Part shown: positions 1-6,066 of the stretch, piece after piece
How the letters are laid out: each line of letters opens with the position of its first letter
Numbering within the stretch: position 1 is the stretch's first letter
Source of the DNA: an uncultured Pseudomonadales bacterium
GTDB lineage: Bacteria; Pseudomonadota; Gammaproteobacteria; Pseudomonadales; Cellvibrionaceae
Assembly: GCA_938048505.1 (NCBI GenBank)
Contig: CALIUX010000181.1
Coordinates: 1 to 6,101, forward strand
DNA: 6,101 bases
Direction: 5' to 3'
Position numbers and translations under genes: made by a program
Notes under the pieces: model-generated
The model's database searches: none
Told to the model about the DNA's origin: nothing
What the model saw: the letters and a program-made list of their open reading frames with translations, nothing else

Positions 1-1
1 T

Positions 2-118
2 TGGGCAAGAGGTTACTATGTTTCGACCGTTGGTTTGGATGAAGAGTTAGTAAGAGAGTACATAAGGAACCAAGAAAAAAATGATATGCATCGTGATCAG
101 TTGAATCTTGATGTTTAG
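2..118 (+). CDS. tnpA: IS200/IS605-type transposase TnpA, C-terminal fragment (cut by window edge)
   Basis: The open frame from base 2 reads 38 codons and ends at TAG 116-118. Its start lies outside the window. The peptide begins WARGYYVSTVG, runs through EYIRNQEK and ends LNLDV, a pattern typical of the C-terminus of IS200-like single-stranded DNA transposases (about 150 residues in full). In this family the catalytic tyrosine lies in the last helix, four residues before a metal-binding glutamine. Tyr20 of this fragment (codon 59-61) and Gln24 fit that spacing. The HUH motif lies upstream and cannot be seen. The protein cuts and rejoins single strands at the element ends through a 5'-phosphotyrosine. 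Nothing in the visible part suggests inactivation. Confidence 0.85.
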   Translation, partial: WARGYYVSTVGLDEELVREYIRNQEKNDMHRDQLNLDV

Positions 119-164
119 CGCCTTGGGCGAAATTTTAAGCCCTTCTAGGGCGTCACCTAATAAG

Positions 165-183
165 CCTCCGGCTCTGCCGGAGG
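165..183. repeat. Subterminal hairpin of the IS200/IS605 right end
   Basis: A perfect 8-bp inverted repeat, CCTCCGGC at 165-172 and GCCGGAGG at 176-183, surrounds a TCT loop. It lies 46 bp after the transposase stop and a few bases before the presumed junction. This is where the transposase-binding hairpin of an IS200/IS605 right end is expected. It could also act as a weak transcriptional barrier for the transposase gene, but no T-tract follows it on the plus strand. Confidence 0.7.
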
Positions 184-187
184 TCAG

Positions 188-1462
188 TTAACTATCTCCT
201 GCATAAGTTACGTCAAAGAGGGAGAAAAGCGCTGAACCTAGCGCTGTGAGATTACCGTTGTGATGAATATAGAGTAAAGGTATACCGGCTTGCATTGCAT
301 TATTAACGGCGGTTACAACTTCTGATATCTCATGCTCTCCTAACACCTGAGAGATAACTAATAAATCAGTATTTTTTGTTAAGCAATTTTTTAATGCAGC
401 ACCATCACAAGTATTTCGTGCATTGTAGGTCACCTGCTGGTTATAGGTGCCATCAAACCAAGCTTCTAGCTGAGCTTCATCTGGAAAATAAAAGCTTTGA
501 TCCAGGTGTGCCATAACAATATTGAAAGGCGCAGCTTTTAAATTACTACGCTTTGTGAGCCAACTGACGACATTGTCGACCAATTGGTTTCCCTGCTCGT
601 TAATGTGAGAGGCTCGTCTAACAGGATTGCCCCCAAAGACGGCGTAGCGTGTTGTACTTGTTTCGCCAATTATTGCAAGGGTGTTTTTCTGTATCGCATG
701 CCCCGAAGCATTGCTGCCTAAAGCGTTCGACATTAATATCGATTGGTTATTGCCAAAAGTGGTCTCGAGCAAAGCCGCGTCATGTGTTGGATCCCAAGTA
801 ACACGGGTTAGGCTGGTGCCGTCTATTTTTTCAGACCCATCTGAATTGAGATTAAATAAAGTATTCAAATGCTCACGATCATTTTTTTGCTGCGCTGTAG
901 TGGTCTCTTGGAGTGCATCGTAATAGGTTTGTACCGTTTTAACGAAGCGAGTATCTCCCGTTCTTATCGCTTGTTCTAATGGGTCATACGTTACTTCAAT
1001 TTCAATTTGCATGCTTTCTTGCAATACCCCATCATCTGCCGTGATGTGTATATTGGGGTAAGTGCCTATTTCTGTGGAGTCAGGTATGCCAGAAAGCGTG
1101 CCTGTTTCCTTATCAAAACTAAGCCAGGCAGGGGCGTTTGTGATGGAAAGTGTTAATGCATCACCATCTGGGTCGGTAATGACAGGAGAAAATAGGTAGG
1201 ATTTTCCTTCTACGCCAAGTATTGGGTTGCCTGAAATGGAAGGGGCGCGATTTAATTGTGGCACTGATGAAGCGCTATTAAGTGATGATAGCGAGTTGGT
1301 CTGAGATAAAGATGAAGATGAATGAGCTATCGATGTTGAAATATTGGTTGTTGATGATATCTCTAATAATTCAGAAGATGAGCTACCTTTATTTTCCCCT
1401 GAACACCCTAATAATACCGCTGTTATGCCAACGCTTAATGAGAAATGAAAAATTTTATGCAT
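188..1462 (-). pseudogene. ImpA-like (M88) metalloprotease lipoprotein, truncated at its C-terminus by the IS insertion
   Basis: The reading frame of 424 codons starts at ATG 1460-1462, five bases after a good AAGAAGG ribosome binding site (1468-1474). The product begins with a lipoprotein signal peptide ending LLGC, so Cys20 would be lipidated. A Ser/Thr-rich spacer follows (about 21-70), then a cadherin/He_PIG-type Ig-like domain (about 73-158; DPDGD near its middle, GTLSGIP near its end). The remaining residues, 159-424, resemble the N-terminal domain of ImpA-family immunomodulating metalloproteases (TWDPTHDA, FGGNPVRR, two cysteines near TCDGAALKNC). Family members run to 900 residues or more, with a helical domain and an HExxH peptidase domain. 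Neither is present here. The stop codon (188-190) sits at the IS right end, so the rest was probably cut off. The ImpA call rests on recognition without a search; the truncation call is stronger. Confidence 0.7.
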
Positions 1463-1467
1463 GCATA

Positions 1468-1474
1468 CCTTCTT
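1468..1474 (-). promoter_or_regulatory. Ribosome binding site of the ImpA-like gene
   Basis: On the minus strand AAGAAGG ends five bases before the ATG at 1462. This supports that start over the out-of-frame ATG at 1464-1466, which would leave only one base of spacing. Confidence 0.6.
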
Positions 1475-1707
1475 CTTATTCTTATAATTGCTAAATAAGA
1501 TTATTCTCTGAAACGTTAGTTATATTGCTCAATAAATAACGCGTTATCAGGTGAAGGTTAGCAGCTTAAAAAAGTGCTATTAGTTGAAAGAAGACTAGTG
1601 TTTGCTGTATTGATAACAGCAGGTTAGGTGCGCTTTAGGTTGCGTGGCTAAATATTATTGTTTTTGTCTCTTTGTACGGGTGTTATTCAATACCTTATGA
1701 GGTTAAT

Positions 1708-1727
1708 AGCAACATCAATATGTTGCT
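1708..1727. repeat. Short perfect inverted repeat
   Basis: AGCAACAT (1708-1715) and ATGTTGCT (1720-1727) form a perfect 8-bp stem with a 4-base loop. It lies about 45 bp beyond the stop of the doubtful small minus-strand ORF. No T-tract follows it on either strand, so it is not a standard intrinsic terminator. An operator or a chance palindrome is equally possible. Confidence 0.35.
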
Positions 1728-1771
1728 TGACAGTGGTATTTAAAAAGCTGTGGGCAATAGGTGTGTAGTCG

Positions 1772-1918
1772 TTATACGTTTAGGTATTGAGGTGACAAGA
1801 ATTGCTTGTTTAATCTGTTGTCGGCATATGCTTGGTTGAATAATGCAATAGCAAAACCAGAGCCGAGTGTAAGAGCGCCACAAAAAATCAAGACAAGGTA
1901 GGTATTCTTATTTTTCAT
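1772..1918 (-). CDS. Possible small single-span membrane protein (48 aa)
   Basis: From ATG 1916-1918 the frame encodes 48 residues. It starts with the basic segment MKNKN, has one hydrophobic stretch of about 20 residues (TYLVLIFCGALTLG onward), and ends in a polar tail of about 17 residues (NRLNKQFLSPQYLNV). The layout fits a small N-in membrane protein. It also fits a signal peptide cut after AYA (residue 33), leaving a very short peptide. The frame stays open upstream to a GTG at 2026, but that extension looks non-coding and would begin at the terminator T-tract. No Shine-Dalgarno sequence precedes the ATG and I do not recognise a family. It could be a spurious ORF. Confidence 0.3.
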   Translation of the reverse strand: MKNKNTYLVLIFCGALTLGSGFAIALFNQAYADNRLNKQFLSPQYLNV

Positions 1919-2028
1919 AAAATTTTTAAGCTTTATAGCAAAGTTTGTTAAGCCGAGAGGGTATGGAAAACGTTTGATATTGCAGAAATGTATTGCAGCA
2001 TTATAAATTCTAAGTACGCTTGGCACAT

Positions 2029-2080
2029 AAAAAATGCAGAGGCCTCTTTATAAGCAACTGTTTATAAAGAGGCCTCTGCA
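2029..2080 (-). terminator. Intrinsic terminator of the DUF5666 lipoprotein gene
   Basis: A perfect 19-bp inverted repeat (2035-2053 and 2062-2080) with an 8-base loop begins about 70 bp past the stop codon at 2151. Read on the minus strand, six T residues (2029-2034) follow the stem directly, as in a rho-independent terminator. The plus-strand side has no T-tract. Each arm also contains AGAGGCCTCT, itself a 10-bp palindrome, so alternative folds within one arm are possible. Confidence 0.8.
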
Positions 2081-2088
2081 CTGAATAT

Positions 2089-2127
2089 CGAGTCATATCT
2101 TCTTTAAGGATAGAGGAAGATGACCCG
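2089..2127. repeat. Imperfect inverted repeat between the gene stop and the terminator
   Basis: CGAGTCATATCTTC (2089-2102) and GAAGATGACCCG (2116-2127) can pair with one mismatch and a two-base bulge. In the minus-strand transcript this stem would lie just before the main terminator hairpin. It could protect the mRNA 3' end or be fortuitous. Confidence 0.3.
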
Positions 2128-2150
2128 ATGCGCTAGTGGTAAAAAGGTCT

Positions 2151-4727
2151 TTAAAGTTGAGCTTGCAGTTGTGTGATCTCTTCTTTAAATTTTTTGTTGT
2201 CGTCTAATGCGATTTTAATGAATTTTTCAAGCAATGTAGCTCTATGCAGCTCAAAATCGCTAGCGTTTTCATTTTGTTTTATGGCTTCAAGCTCGATTTC
2301 AGATTTTGCAATAAATTTTAAGTTGGAAGCAATTAACGCTTCGACGTGGTCAATACGCTTAAGGATTCTTTCACCTTCACTTTCAATAAGATCGATCGGT
2401 GCTTCATTATTAGAGTCTTCTTGGGAGTTGTCACTATTTTGATCTGATGGAAACTCTTTTATTGGAAACTCTTCTGATGGAAAATCTTTTACAGGGAATT
2501 GCTCCGAAGGGTATTCTTTTACAGGCGTGCTATCTGATGGTATATGATCTGCAGGCCATGGCGTTTCTGGGTACTCTTTTCCAGGCCATTCTTTTTCAGA
2601 CCACTCTTTTTCAGGTATTTCTGTTTCAGGCCATTCTTCAGTGGGTACTTCATCAGACGGTAACTCTTTAATAGGAGAGTTATCTGCTGGGTACTCTTTT
2701 TCCGGAATTTCTTCTATTGGTGTTTCTTTAGAAGGCATATCTTCTTCTGATACATTTTCTTCTTCAGGCTGCTCTTCTACAGGTGTTTCTTCAGATTCAT
2801 CCGAAGGTATTTCTTCTGTAGGTGTTGCAGGATCTTGCTCAGGATCTTTTTCGCTAGGGTTTTCTTCATTAGCTGGTGCCTCTTCTTCAGGTGTTTCTTC
2901 TGCGGGTACTTCTTCTGCTGGTATTTCCTCTACAGGTGTTTCTTCCTGTGGAATATCATCAATAGGCTGCTTGATGGGTGTATCACCTAACAGTTTGTTG
3001 ATGATGTCGTTGTGGCCTTCTACAATACGCTCTAGTGCGCGCACAATGCGGGTGCGCGTTGCCTCACTGAATTGAGTGTTTTCTTTTGCTCGTGCAATAG
3101 CCGCTTCTGCACGCTCAATTGCAGCTCTGTGTTGTTCAATAATCCCTTCTTTTGTGAATTGTTCAGATGGGAAATCGTCCATAAAGTCATCAATGTCATC
3201 ATGCTCTATACCCACAAATGTGGCTTGTAAAACTTGATTATCATCGTAAAAACCATGAACAATAAATTGATCGCCGTCTACGCCAAATTGAACGTTATTA
3301 AAATCAATGCCTTCATCTAAAAAGGTATTTTCAGTGATATTTATGCGAGTACCATCTGTGCTGATGATCAAGCCTTTTTCATCAATATTCTCAACCGTAA
3401 CAAAGAGTTTTGCGCTTAAGCCTTGGGTTTGGTTGTCGTTATCAATACGCATAATGCTTTTAGCAATGCGCTGCTCTTGTTTGTTAAAATAAGCATCGAT
3501 GACAAGCTTATCGCCTATGCGAATATCTGCTACATTAAAAAAGCGTTCGTCACTTGCTCTGTCAATAAAATCTGTGTCATCTTTTGCAAAGTAGTATTCG
3601 CCATTTACTTTAATGGCGGTACTGCCGGCTGGTGCGGCTGATATATCCGTGACAAGTTTGCTGGTATCACTATTGATTTCTTCAACTTCCCCTTTAATGA
3701 TTAGTGTAACGGGTAGTTGAATCTCAGCGCTGTTAACAATAATTTCGCCGTTGTCACTGAGTTCGCCTGTGATATTAACTAGCTCACCTTCAAGATCATC
3801 TAGCTCACCGTTTTGAATCATGTCATCTTGCAAATCAATCAATGGGTAATCGCCCATTGTAAAACCATCGTCGGTGCGTTTGATTTCACCTTTGATGTCG
3901 ATAATTTCTTTTGTATCTTTGTTAGTGCTGCCCTGGCTTTCTGGCATGCGGCTGATTACAGCAATACGATCTGCTTGTAAAACGGAATCGCTCATTACGC
4001 CACGTACAAAGATGCGCAAGCCTGTGGCAAGTTCACCACGAATATTGGCATTACTGGAATCGACGGTTTGACCATCAACGCTGATGAGGCCGGTATTATC
4101 ATCAATACTTTCAATCAACCCTGAGAAGAAAGTACGATCTTGTTTTTCGCGTATATCGATACGAGACGCTACAACTTCGCCATTTTCTTGGGTACGGCCA
4201 CTAACACGAACAAAAGTGCCTTGATCCAATGGCGCTAGGCTCAATTCATTAATAGTTTCATCAAGCAGTGTCTCATCATTAATAATGACGGTCTGACCCA
4301 TAACAGTGAGCGTTTGAGCTTGAGCATCAATACCTTCTATTTCGCCTACCAGCTTGCTGTAGAAACGAATTTGTTTGGCTTCTGGGCTTTTATCTTTTGC
4401 GCTATCTTCTGCAGTTTCTTCGGCATCGACTTCAACGAGCATGCCGACATCTAGTGCGTCTTCCGAAGCGATTTCGCCGTCAACAATAATCTCGGCTTTA
4501 TCAGTATCGTAGTGCACACCGTTTACGATCACGCTACCAAAACCATCAATTTCGCCTATTGCTAAGCGGCTAACAGTTGGTGCTGCACTAGATGAGGCTA
4601 CAGCAGGCGTTTCTGCGGAAGTTGTTGTGGGTGCGGTGTTGGACGTTTGGGTGTTGGAACCGGAGCACGCTGATGTCAATGCTGCGATACTCGCCGCTAA
4701 AACCAATTTCTTGTAAGAAGTTGTCAT
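2151..4727 (-). CDS. DUF5666 multidomain probable lipoprotein with Pro/Glu pentapeptide array and coiled coil
   Basis: The product has 858 residues. ATG 4725-4727 is chosen because AGAGG lies five bases upstream and a signal peptide follows directly (MTTSYKK, hydrophobic core, Cys21). The frame stays open to an ATG at 4877, but those 50 extra residues would bury the signal peptide. The sequence TSAC is an imperfect lipobox, with Thr at -3. A Thr/Ser/Ala linker (22-53) leads to about six tandem DUF5666-like beta domains (about 55-123, 125-193, 200-259, 276-337, 342-429, 438-508), recognisable by recurring GEI/GxI-(E/D)xID, an inner DGxx(V/I) strand and a closing A-x-x-I strand. A charged helix (526-580) follows, then Pro/Glu-rich pentads (593-763), then a coiled-coil-like C-terminus (about 775-858). 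The function of DUF5666 is unknown. The protein is probably exported, perhaps anchored in the outer membrane, with the Pro-rich part acting as an extended stalk. It is much longer than DUF5666 proteins I recall. Confidence 0.85.
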   Translation of the reverse strand: MTTSYKKLVLAASIAALTSACSGSNTQTSNTAPTTTSAETPAVASSSAAPTVSRLAIGEIDGFGSVIVNGVHYDTDKAEIIVDGEIASEDALDVGMLVEVDAEETAEDSAKDKSPEAKQIRFYSKLVGEIEGIDAQAQTLTVMGQTVIINDETLLDETINELSLAPLDQGTFVRVSGRTQENGEVVASRIDIREKQDRTFFSGLIESIDDNTGLISVDGQTVDSSNANIRGELATGLRIFVRGVMSDSVLQADRIAVISRMPESQGSTNKDTKEIIDIKGEIKRTDDGFTMGDYPLIDLQDDMIQNGELDDLEGELVNITGELSDNGEIIVNSAEIQLPVTLIIKGEVEEINSDTSKLVTDISAAPAGSTAIKVNGEYYFAKDDTDFIDRASDERFFNVADIRIGDKLVIDAYFNKQEQRIAKSIMRIDNDNQTQGLSAKLFVTVENIDEKGLIISTDGTRINITENTFLDEGIDFNNVQFGVDGDQFIVHGFYDDNQVLQATFVGIEHDDIDDFMDDFPSEQFTKEGIIEQHRAAIERAEAAIARAKENTQFSEATRTRIVRALERIVEGHNDIINKLLGDTPIKQPIDDIPQEETPVEEIPAEEVPAEETPEEEAPANEENPSEKDPEQDPATPTEEIPSDESEETPVEEQPEEENVSEEDMPSKETPIEEIPEKEYPADNSPIKELPSDEVPTEEWPETEIPEKEWSEKEWPGKEYPETPWPADHIPSDSTPVKEYPSEQFPVKDFPSEEFPIKEFPSDQNSDNSQEDSNNEAPIDLIESEGERILKRIDHVEALIASNLKFIAKSEIELEAIKQNENASDFELHRATLLEKFIKIALDDNKKFKEEITQLQAQL
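2446..2745 (-). repeat. Twenty in-register 15-bp repeats encoding Pro-x-x-x-(aromatic) pentads
   Basis: Twenty consecutive 15-base units occur with no insertion or deletion. They encode residues about 665-763 of the DUF5666 protein. Every unit has Pro at position 1 except one Ser (unit starting at 2596). Positions 2-4 are mostly Glu, Lys, Asp or Ser. Position 5 is Trp, Tyr or Phe in eleven units, for example EKEWP, GKEYP and VKDFP. Toward the C-terminus the units alternate between P(I/V)K(E/D)(F/Y) and PS(D/E)xx, giving a 30-base higher-order period. Upstream (2746-2948) a less regular Pro/Glu segment such as PVEEIPAEEVPAEET continues the theme with broken spacing. Confidence 0.85.
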
Positions 4728-4732
4728 ACCTG

Positions 4733-4737
4733 CCTCT
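4733..4737 (-). promoter_or_regulatory. Ribosome binding site that fixes the DUF5666 protein start
   Basis: AGAGG on the minus strand ends five bases before ATG 4727. It decides this start over the upstream in-frame ATG at 4877, and it places the signal peptide at the N-terminus. Confidence 0.7.
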
Positions 4738-4779
4738 GATATAGGGGTAAATCGATAAGATTGATGCCCAAAGATGATT

Positions 4780-4791
4780 TTTGAATTCAAA
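4780..4791. repeat. Perfect 12-bp palindrome in the divergent promoter region
   Basis: TTTGAATTCAAA is its own reverse complement and lies 52 bp upstream of the DUF5666 gene start. It could be a dimeric regulator site or a chance AT-rich palindrome. Confidence 0.3.
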
Positions 4792-5115
4792 TTGCAAAAA
4801 ATAGTTTTTATGTATTCATGTGAGAATATTTTAATCATATATGGTTTGTATCGATTTGATGAGCTTTTATTCTTCATTGTTATGCCAGACTGTGATTGAA
4901 ATCTCGCTATCTTGAACTGGTCAGGTAATAAACCAGGTTTTATTGCTGTTAATTATCGAAAAAAGACATATTTGAGTTTAAAATTCTCATATCTAGGTAT
5001 TTTTTGATGGCGTGGCTAGTGATATTTTGTTTTACTGGCACTGTCTTCTTGAACGACAATACAAGAAAATAAAAATAGAGGTGTTGACTTAAATCGCTGC
5101 AGGGCAGAGGCTATG

Positions 5116-5132
5116 CTAGTAAATTTCTAGTA
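5116..5132. repeat. CTAGTA direct repeat with 11-bp period
   Basis: Two CTAGTA copies (5116-5121 and 5127-5132) are separated by one helical turn, about 105 bp before the DUF6502 gene start. A third partial match (CTAAT) follows. This spacing would place two protein contacts on the same DNA face, but the motif is short. Confidence 0.25.
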
Positions 5133-5235
5133 GCTAATATGGATCGGATGTATAGCCTATATCTATTGATATTGGGTTTGCAGCGAGATCTATAGAGATA
5201 ATATGCAGGGTAAGTAGGTAGTCACTAACGGTAAT

Positions 5236-6051
5236 ATGGCTCAAGATAAAGAACTAACAGAAGCAGCACTTGGCAATTTACTTGAGCCTATTGTTGCAAT
5301 GGTGCTGCGTAACGGCATCACCTATAAAGAATTTGCGCAATTTAGCAAAAGCACATTTGTGGCTGTTGCTCAGCGTGATTTTGGCATACGCGGGCGCCCA
5401 ACCAATACGTCCCGTGTATCTGCTATGACAGGCATCGATCGTAAAGAAGTGAAATCGATTAAAGATGCGTTGTCAGGCGATACTACCGTTAAAGCGGTAC
5501 GCACATCTCAAGATAAAATGTCTCGCGTCATTCGAGGCTGGCATGAAGATGCAGACTATTTGGACGAGGATGGCAAACCCCTAATGATTACGTTAGAAGG
5601 GGATCGGCAAAGCTTTAAGGATTTGACTCGCCGCTACAGCGGCGGTTTGCCAATGAATGTCGTTTTGAAGGAGCTAATTGCTGCAGATTGCATTAAAACA
5701 GATGATAATGGCATGCTGCATGCAATCAAGCCATATTACTCTCCACCTAGCGCCAACCCTGAAGCCCTACTGCGTGCTGGCACAGTGGTGAATGATTTGG
5801 CGAGTACGCTTTTGCATAACCTTTATATTGCACCAGAGAAGGCTCGTGAGACTCCTCGTTTTGAGCGTCGAGCGATGACGGACATTGATAGCCGTTATGT
5901 CAAAGCATTTAAAAAGTTACTAGATGAAGAGGGTCAAGTTTTTTTGGAACGAATTGCTGAATGGCTCGTCGAACATCAAATTGACCCTGGTAACCCAAAC
6001 CCTAAATCCCGAATTGGTGTGGGCCTTTATGGCATTGAACGCAAAGATTGA
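5236..6051 (+). CDS. DUF6502 family protein, possible DNA-binding regulator
   Basis: The 271-residue product looks complete and soluble, with no signal peptide or membrane segment. ATG 5236 is the first start after an in-frame stop at 5215-5217. The ribosome binding site is poor (CGGTA close to the ATG), so translation may be weak or controlled. I recognise the sequence as DUF6502. Residues 8-80 are helical and resemble a winged helix-turn-helix (GITYKEFAQFSKSTF, then NTSRVSAMTGIDRKEVKSI as the likely recognition region). Next comes a conserved GW...DADYLDEDGKPL...SFKDL block (100-131) and a helix-strand unit (138-165). The C-terminal half (about 175-245) is helical. The family has no proven function that I know of. 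DNA binding is inferred from the N-terminal pattern. It is divergent from the DUF5666 gene and co-directional with the partial gene that follows. Confidence 0.8.
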   Translation: MAQDKELTEAALGNLLEPIVAMVLRNGITYKEFAQFSKSTFVAVAQRDFGIRGRPTNTSRVSAMTGIDRKEVKSIKDALSGDTTVKAVRTSQDKMSRVIRGWHEDADYLDEDGKPLMITLEGDRQSFKDLTRRYSGGLPMNVVLKELIAADCIKTDDNGMLHAIKPYYSPPSANPEALLRAGTVVNDLASTLLHNLYIAPEKARETPRFERRAMTDIDSRYVKAFKKLLDEEGQVFLERIAEWLVEHQIDPGNPNPKSRIGVGLYGIERKD

Positions 6052-6055
6052 GAAT

Positions 6056-6059
6056 GAGG
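6056..6059 (+). promoter_or_regulatory. Ribosome binding site of the partial downstream gene
   Basis: GAGG ends seven bases before ATG 6067, ideal spacing. The in-frame ATG at 6061 would be only one base away. The site therefore selects 6067 as start and supports translational linkage to the DUF6502 gene, which stops at 6051. Confidence 0.6.
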
Positions 6060-6066
6060 TATGCTC

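Larger units (their letters stand above)
1..190 (+). mobile_element. Right-hand part of an IS200/IS605-family insertion sequence
   Basis: The 3' end of a Y1 transposase gene (stop at 118) is followed by about 65 non-coding bases rich in short palindromes, then unrelated coding DNA on the other strand. IS200/IS605 elements have no terminal inverted repeats. They carry subterminal hairpins that the transposase recognises as single-stranded DNA, and they make no target duplication. Here a GCCC/GGGC hairpin (139-151) and a stronger CCTCCGGC/GCCGGAGG hairpin (165-183) fit that layout. The exact right boundary cannot be fixed from one copy. I place it at about 184-193, just past the large hairpin. 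The left end lies outside the window. Confidence 0.75.
1463..2028. other. Intergenic region upstream of the ImpA-like gene
   Basis: This stretch separates the ImpA-like start from the terminator of the DUF5666 gene. Apart from the ImpA ribosome binding site, one doubtful small ORF (1772-1918) and short inverted repeats, I see no gene. The first 100 bases are AT-rich and should hold the minus-strand promoter of the ImpA-like gene. I cannot point to a convincing -35/-10 pair. A TTGACA lies at 1727-1732 on the plus strand but has no matching -10 at proper spacing. TGCTGT/ACAGCA (1603-1608 and 1616-1621) is a further short inverted repeat. Confidence 0.5.
4728..5235. other. Divergent intergenic region between the DUF5666 and DUF6502 genes
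   Basis: These 508 bases must hold the promoters of both divergent genes. Visible elements are the AGAGG ribosome binding site of the minus-strand gene (4733-4737), a 12-bp palindrome TTTGAATTCAAA (4780-4791), and a direct repeat CTAGTA spaced 11 bp (5116-5121 and 5127-5132). A TTGACT (5084-5089) and a TTGATA near 5167 resemble -35 boxes but have no -10 at the usual 16-18 bp. I see no convincing gene here. The 50-codon upward extension of the DUF5666 frame is AT-rich and not protein-like. Confidence 0.5.

Noticed and set aside
681..923. Plus-strand open frame of 80 codons inside the ImpA-like gene
   Set aside because: It lies wholly antisense to a well-supported gene, has no ribosome binding site and no recognisable domain.
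1727..1732. Plus-strand TTGACA as a promoter
   Set aside because: No -10-like hexamer lies 16-18 bp downstream and no plus-strand gene follows.
2447..2671. Plus-strand Leu-rich open frame of 74 codons
   Set aside because: It is a frame-shifted shadow of the same 15-bp repeats, with no start signal or family resemblance.
2446..2745. Possible CRISPR array because of regular repeats
   Set aside because: The 15-bp units are contiguous with no spacers, in frame with a large gene, and differ mostly in codon-like fashion; they encode a protein repeat.
2641..3075. Plus-strand Ser/Gly-rich open frame of 144 codons
   Set aside because: It is the antisense of the Pro/Glu-rich pentad region; its regular composition comes from the repeated codons of the real gene, and it has no ribosome binding site.
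4588..4797. Minus-strand open frame of 69 codons overlapping the DUF5666 gene start
   Set aside because: It is out of frame with the signal peptide and the DUF5666 domain, has no good ribosome binding site, and is not protein-like.
4917..4945. CTGGT/ACCAG hairpin followed by T-rich bases as a plus-strand terminator
   Set aside because: The stem has only five pairs, the loop is long, and no plus-strand gene lies upstream to terminate.
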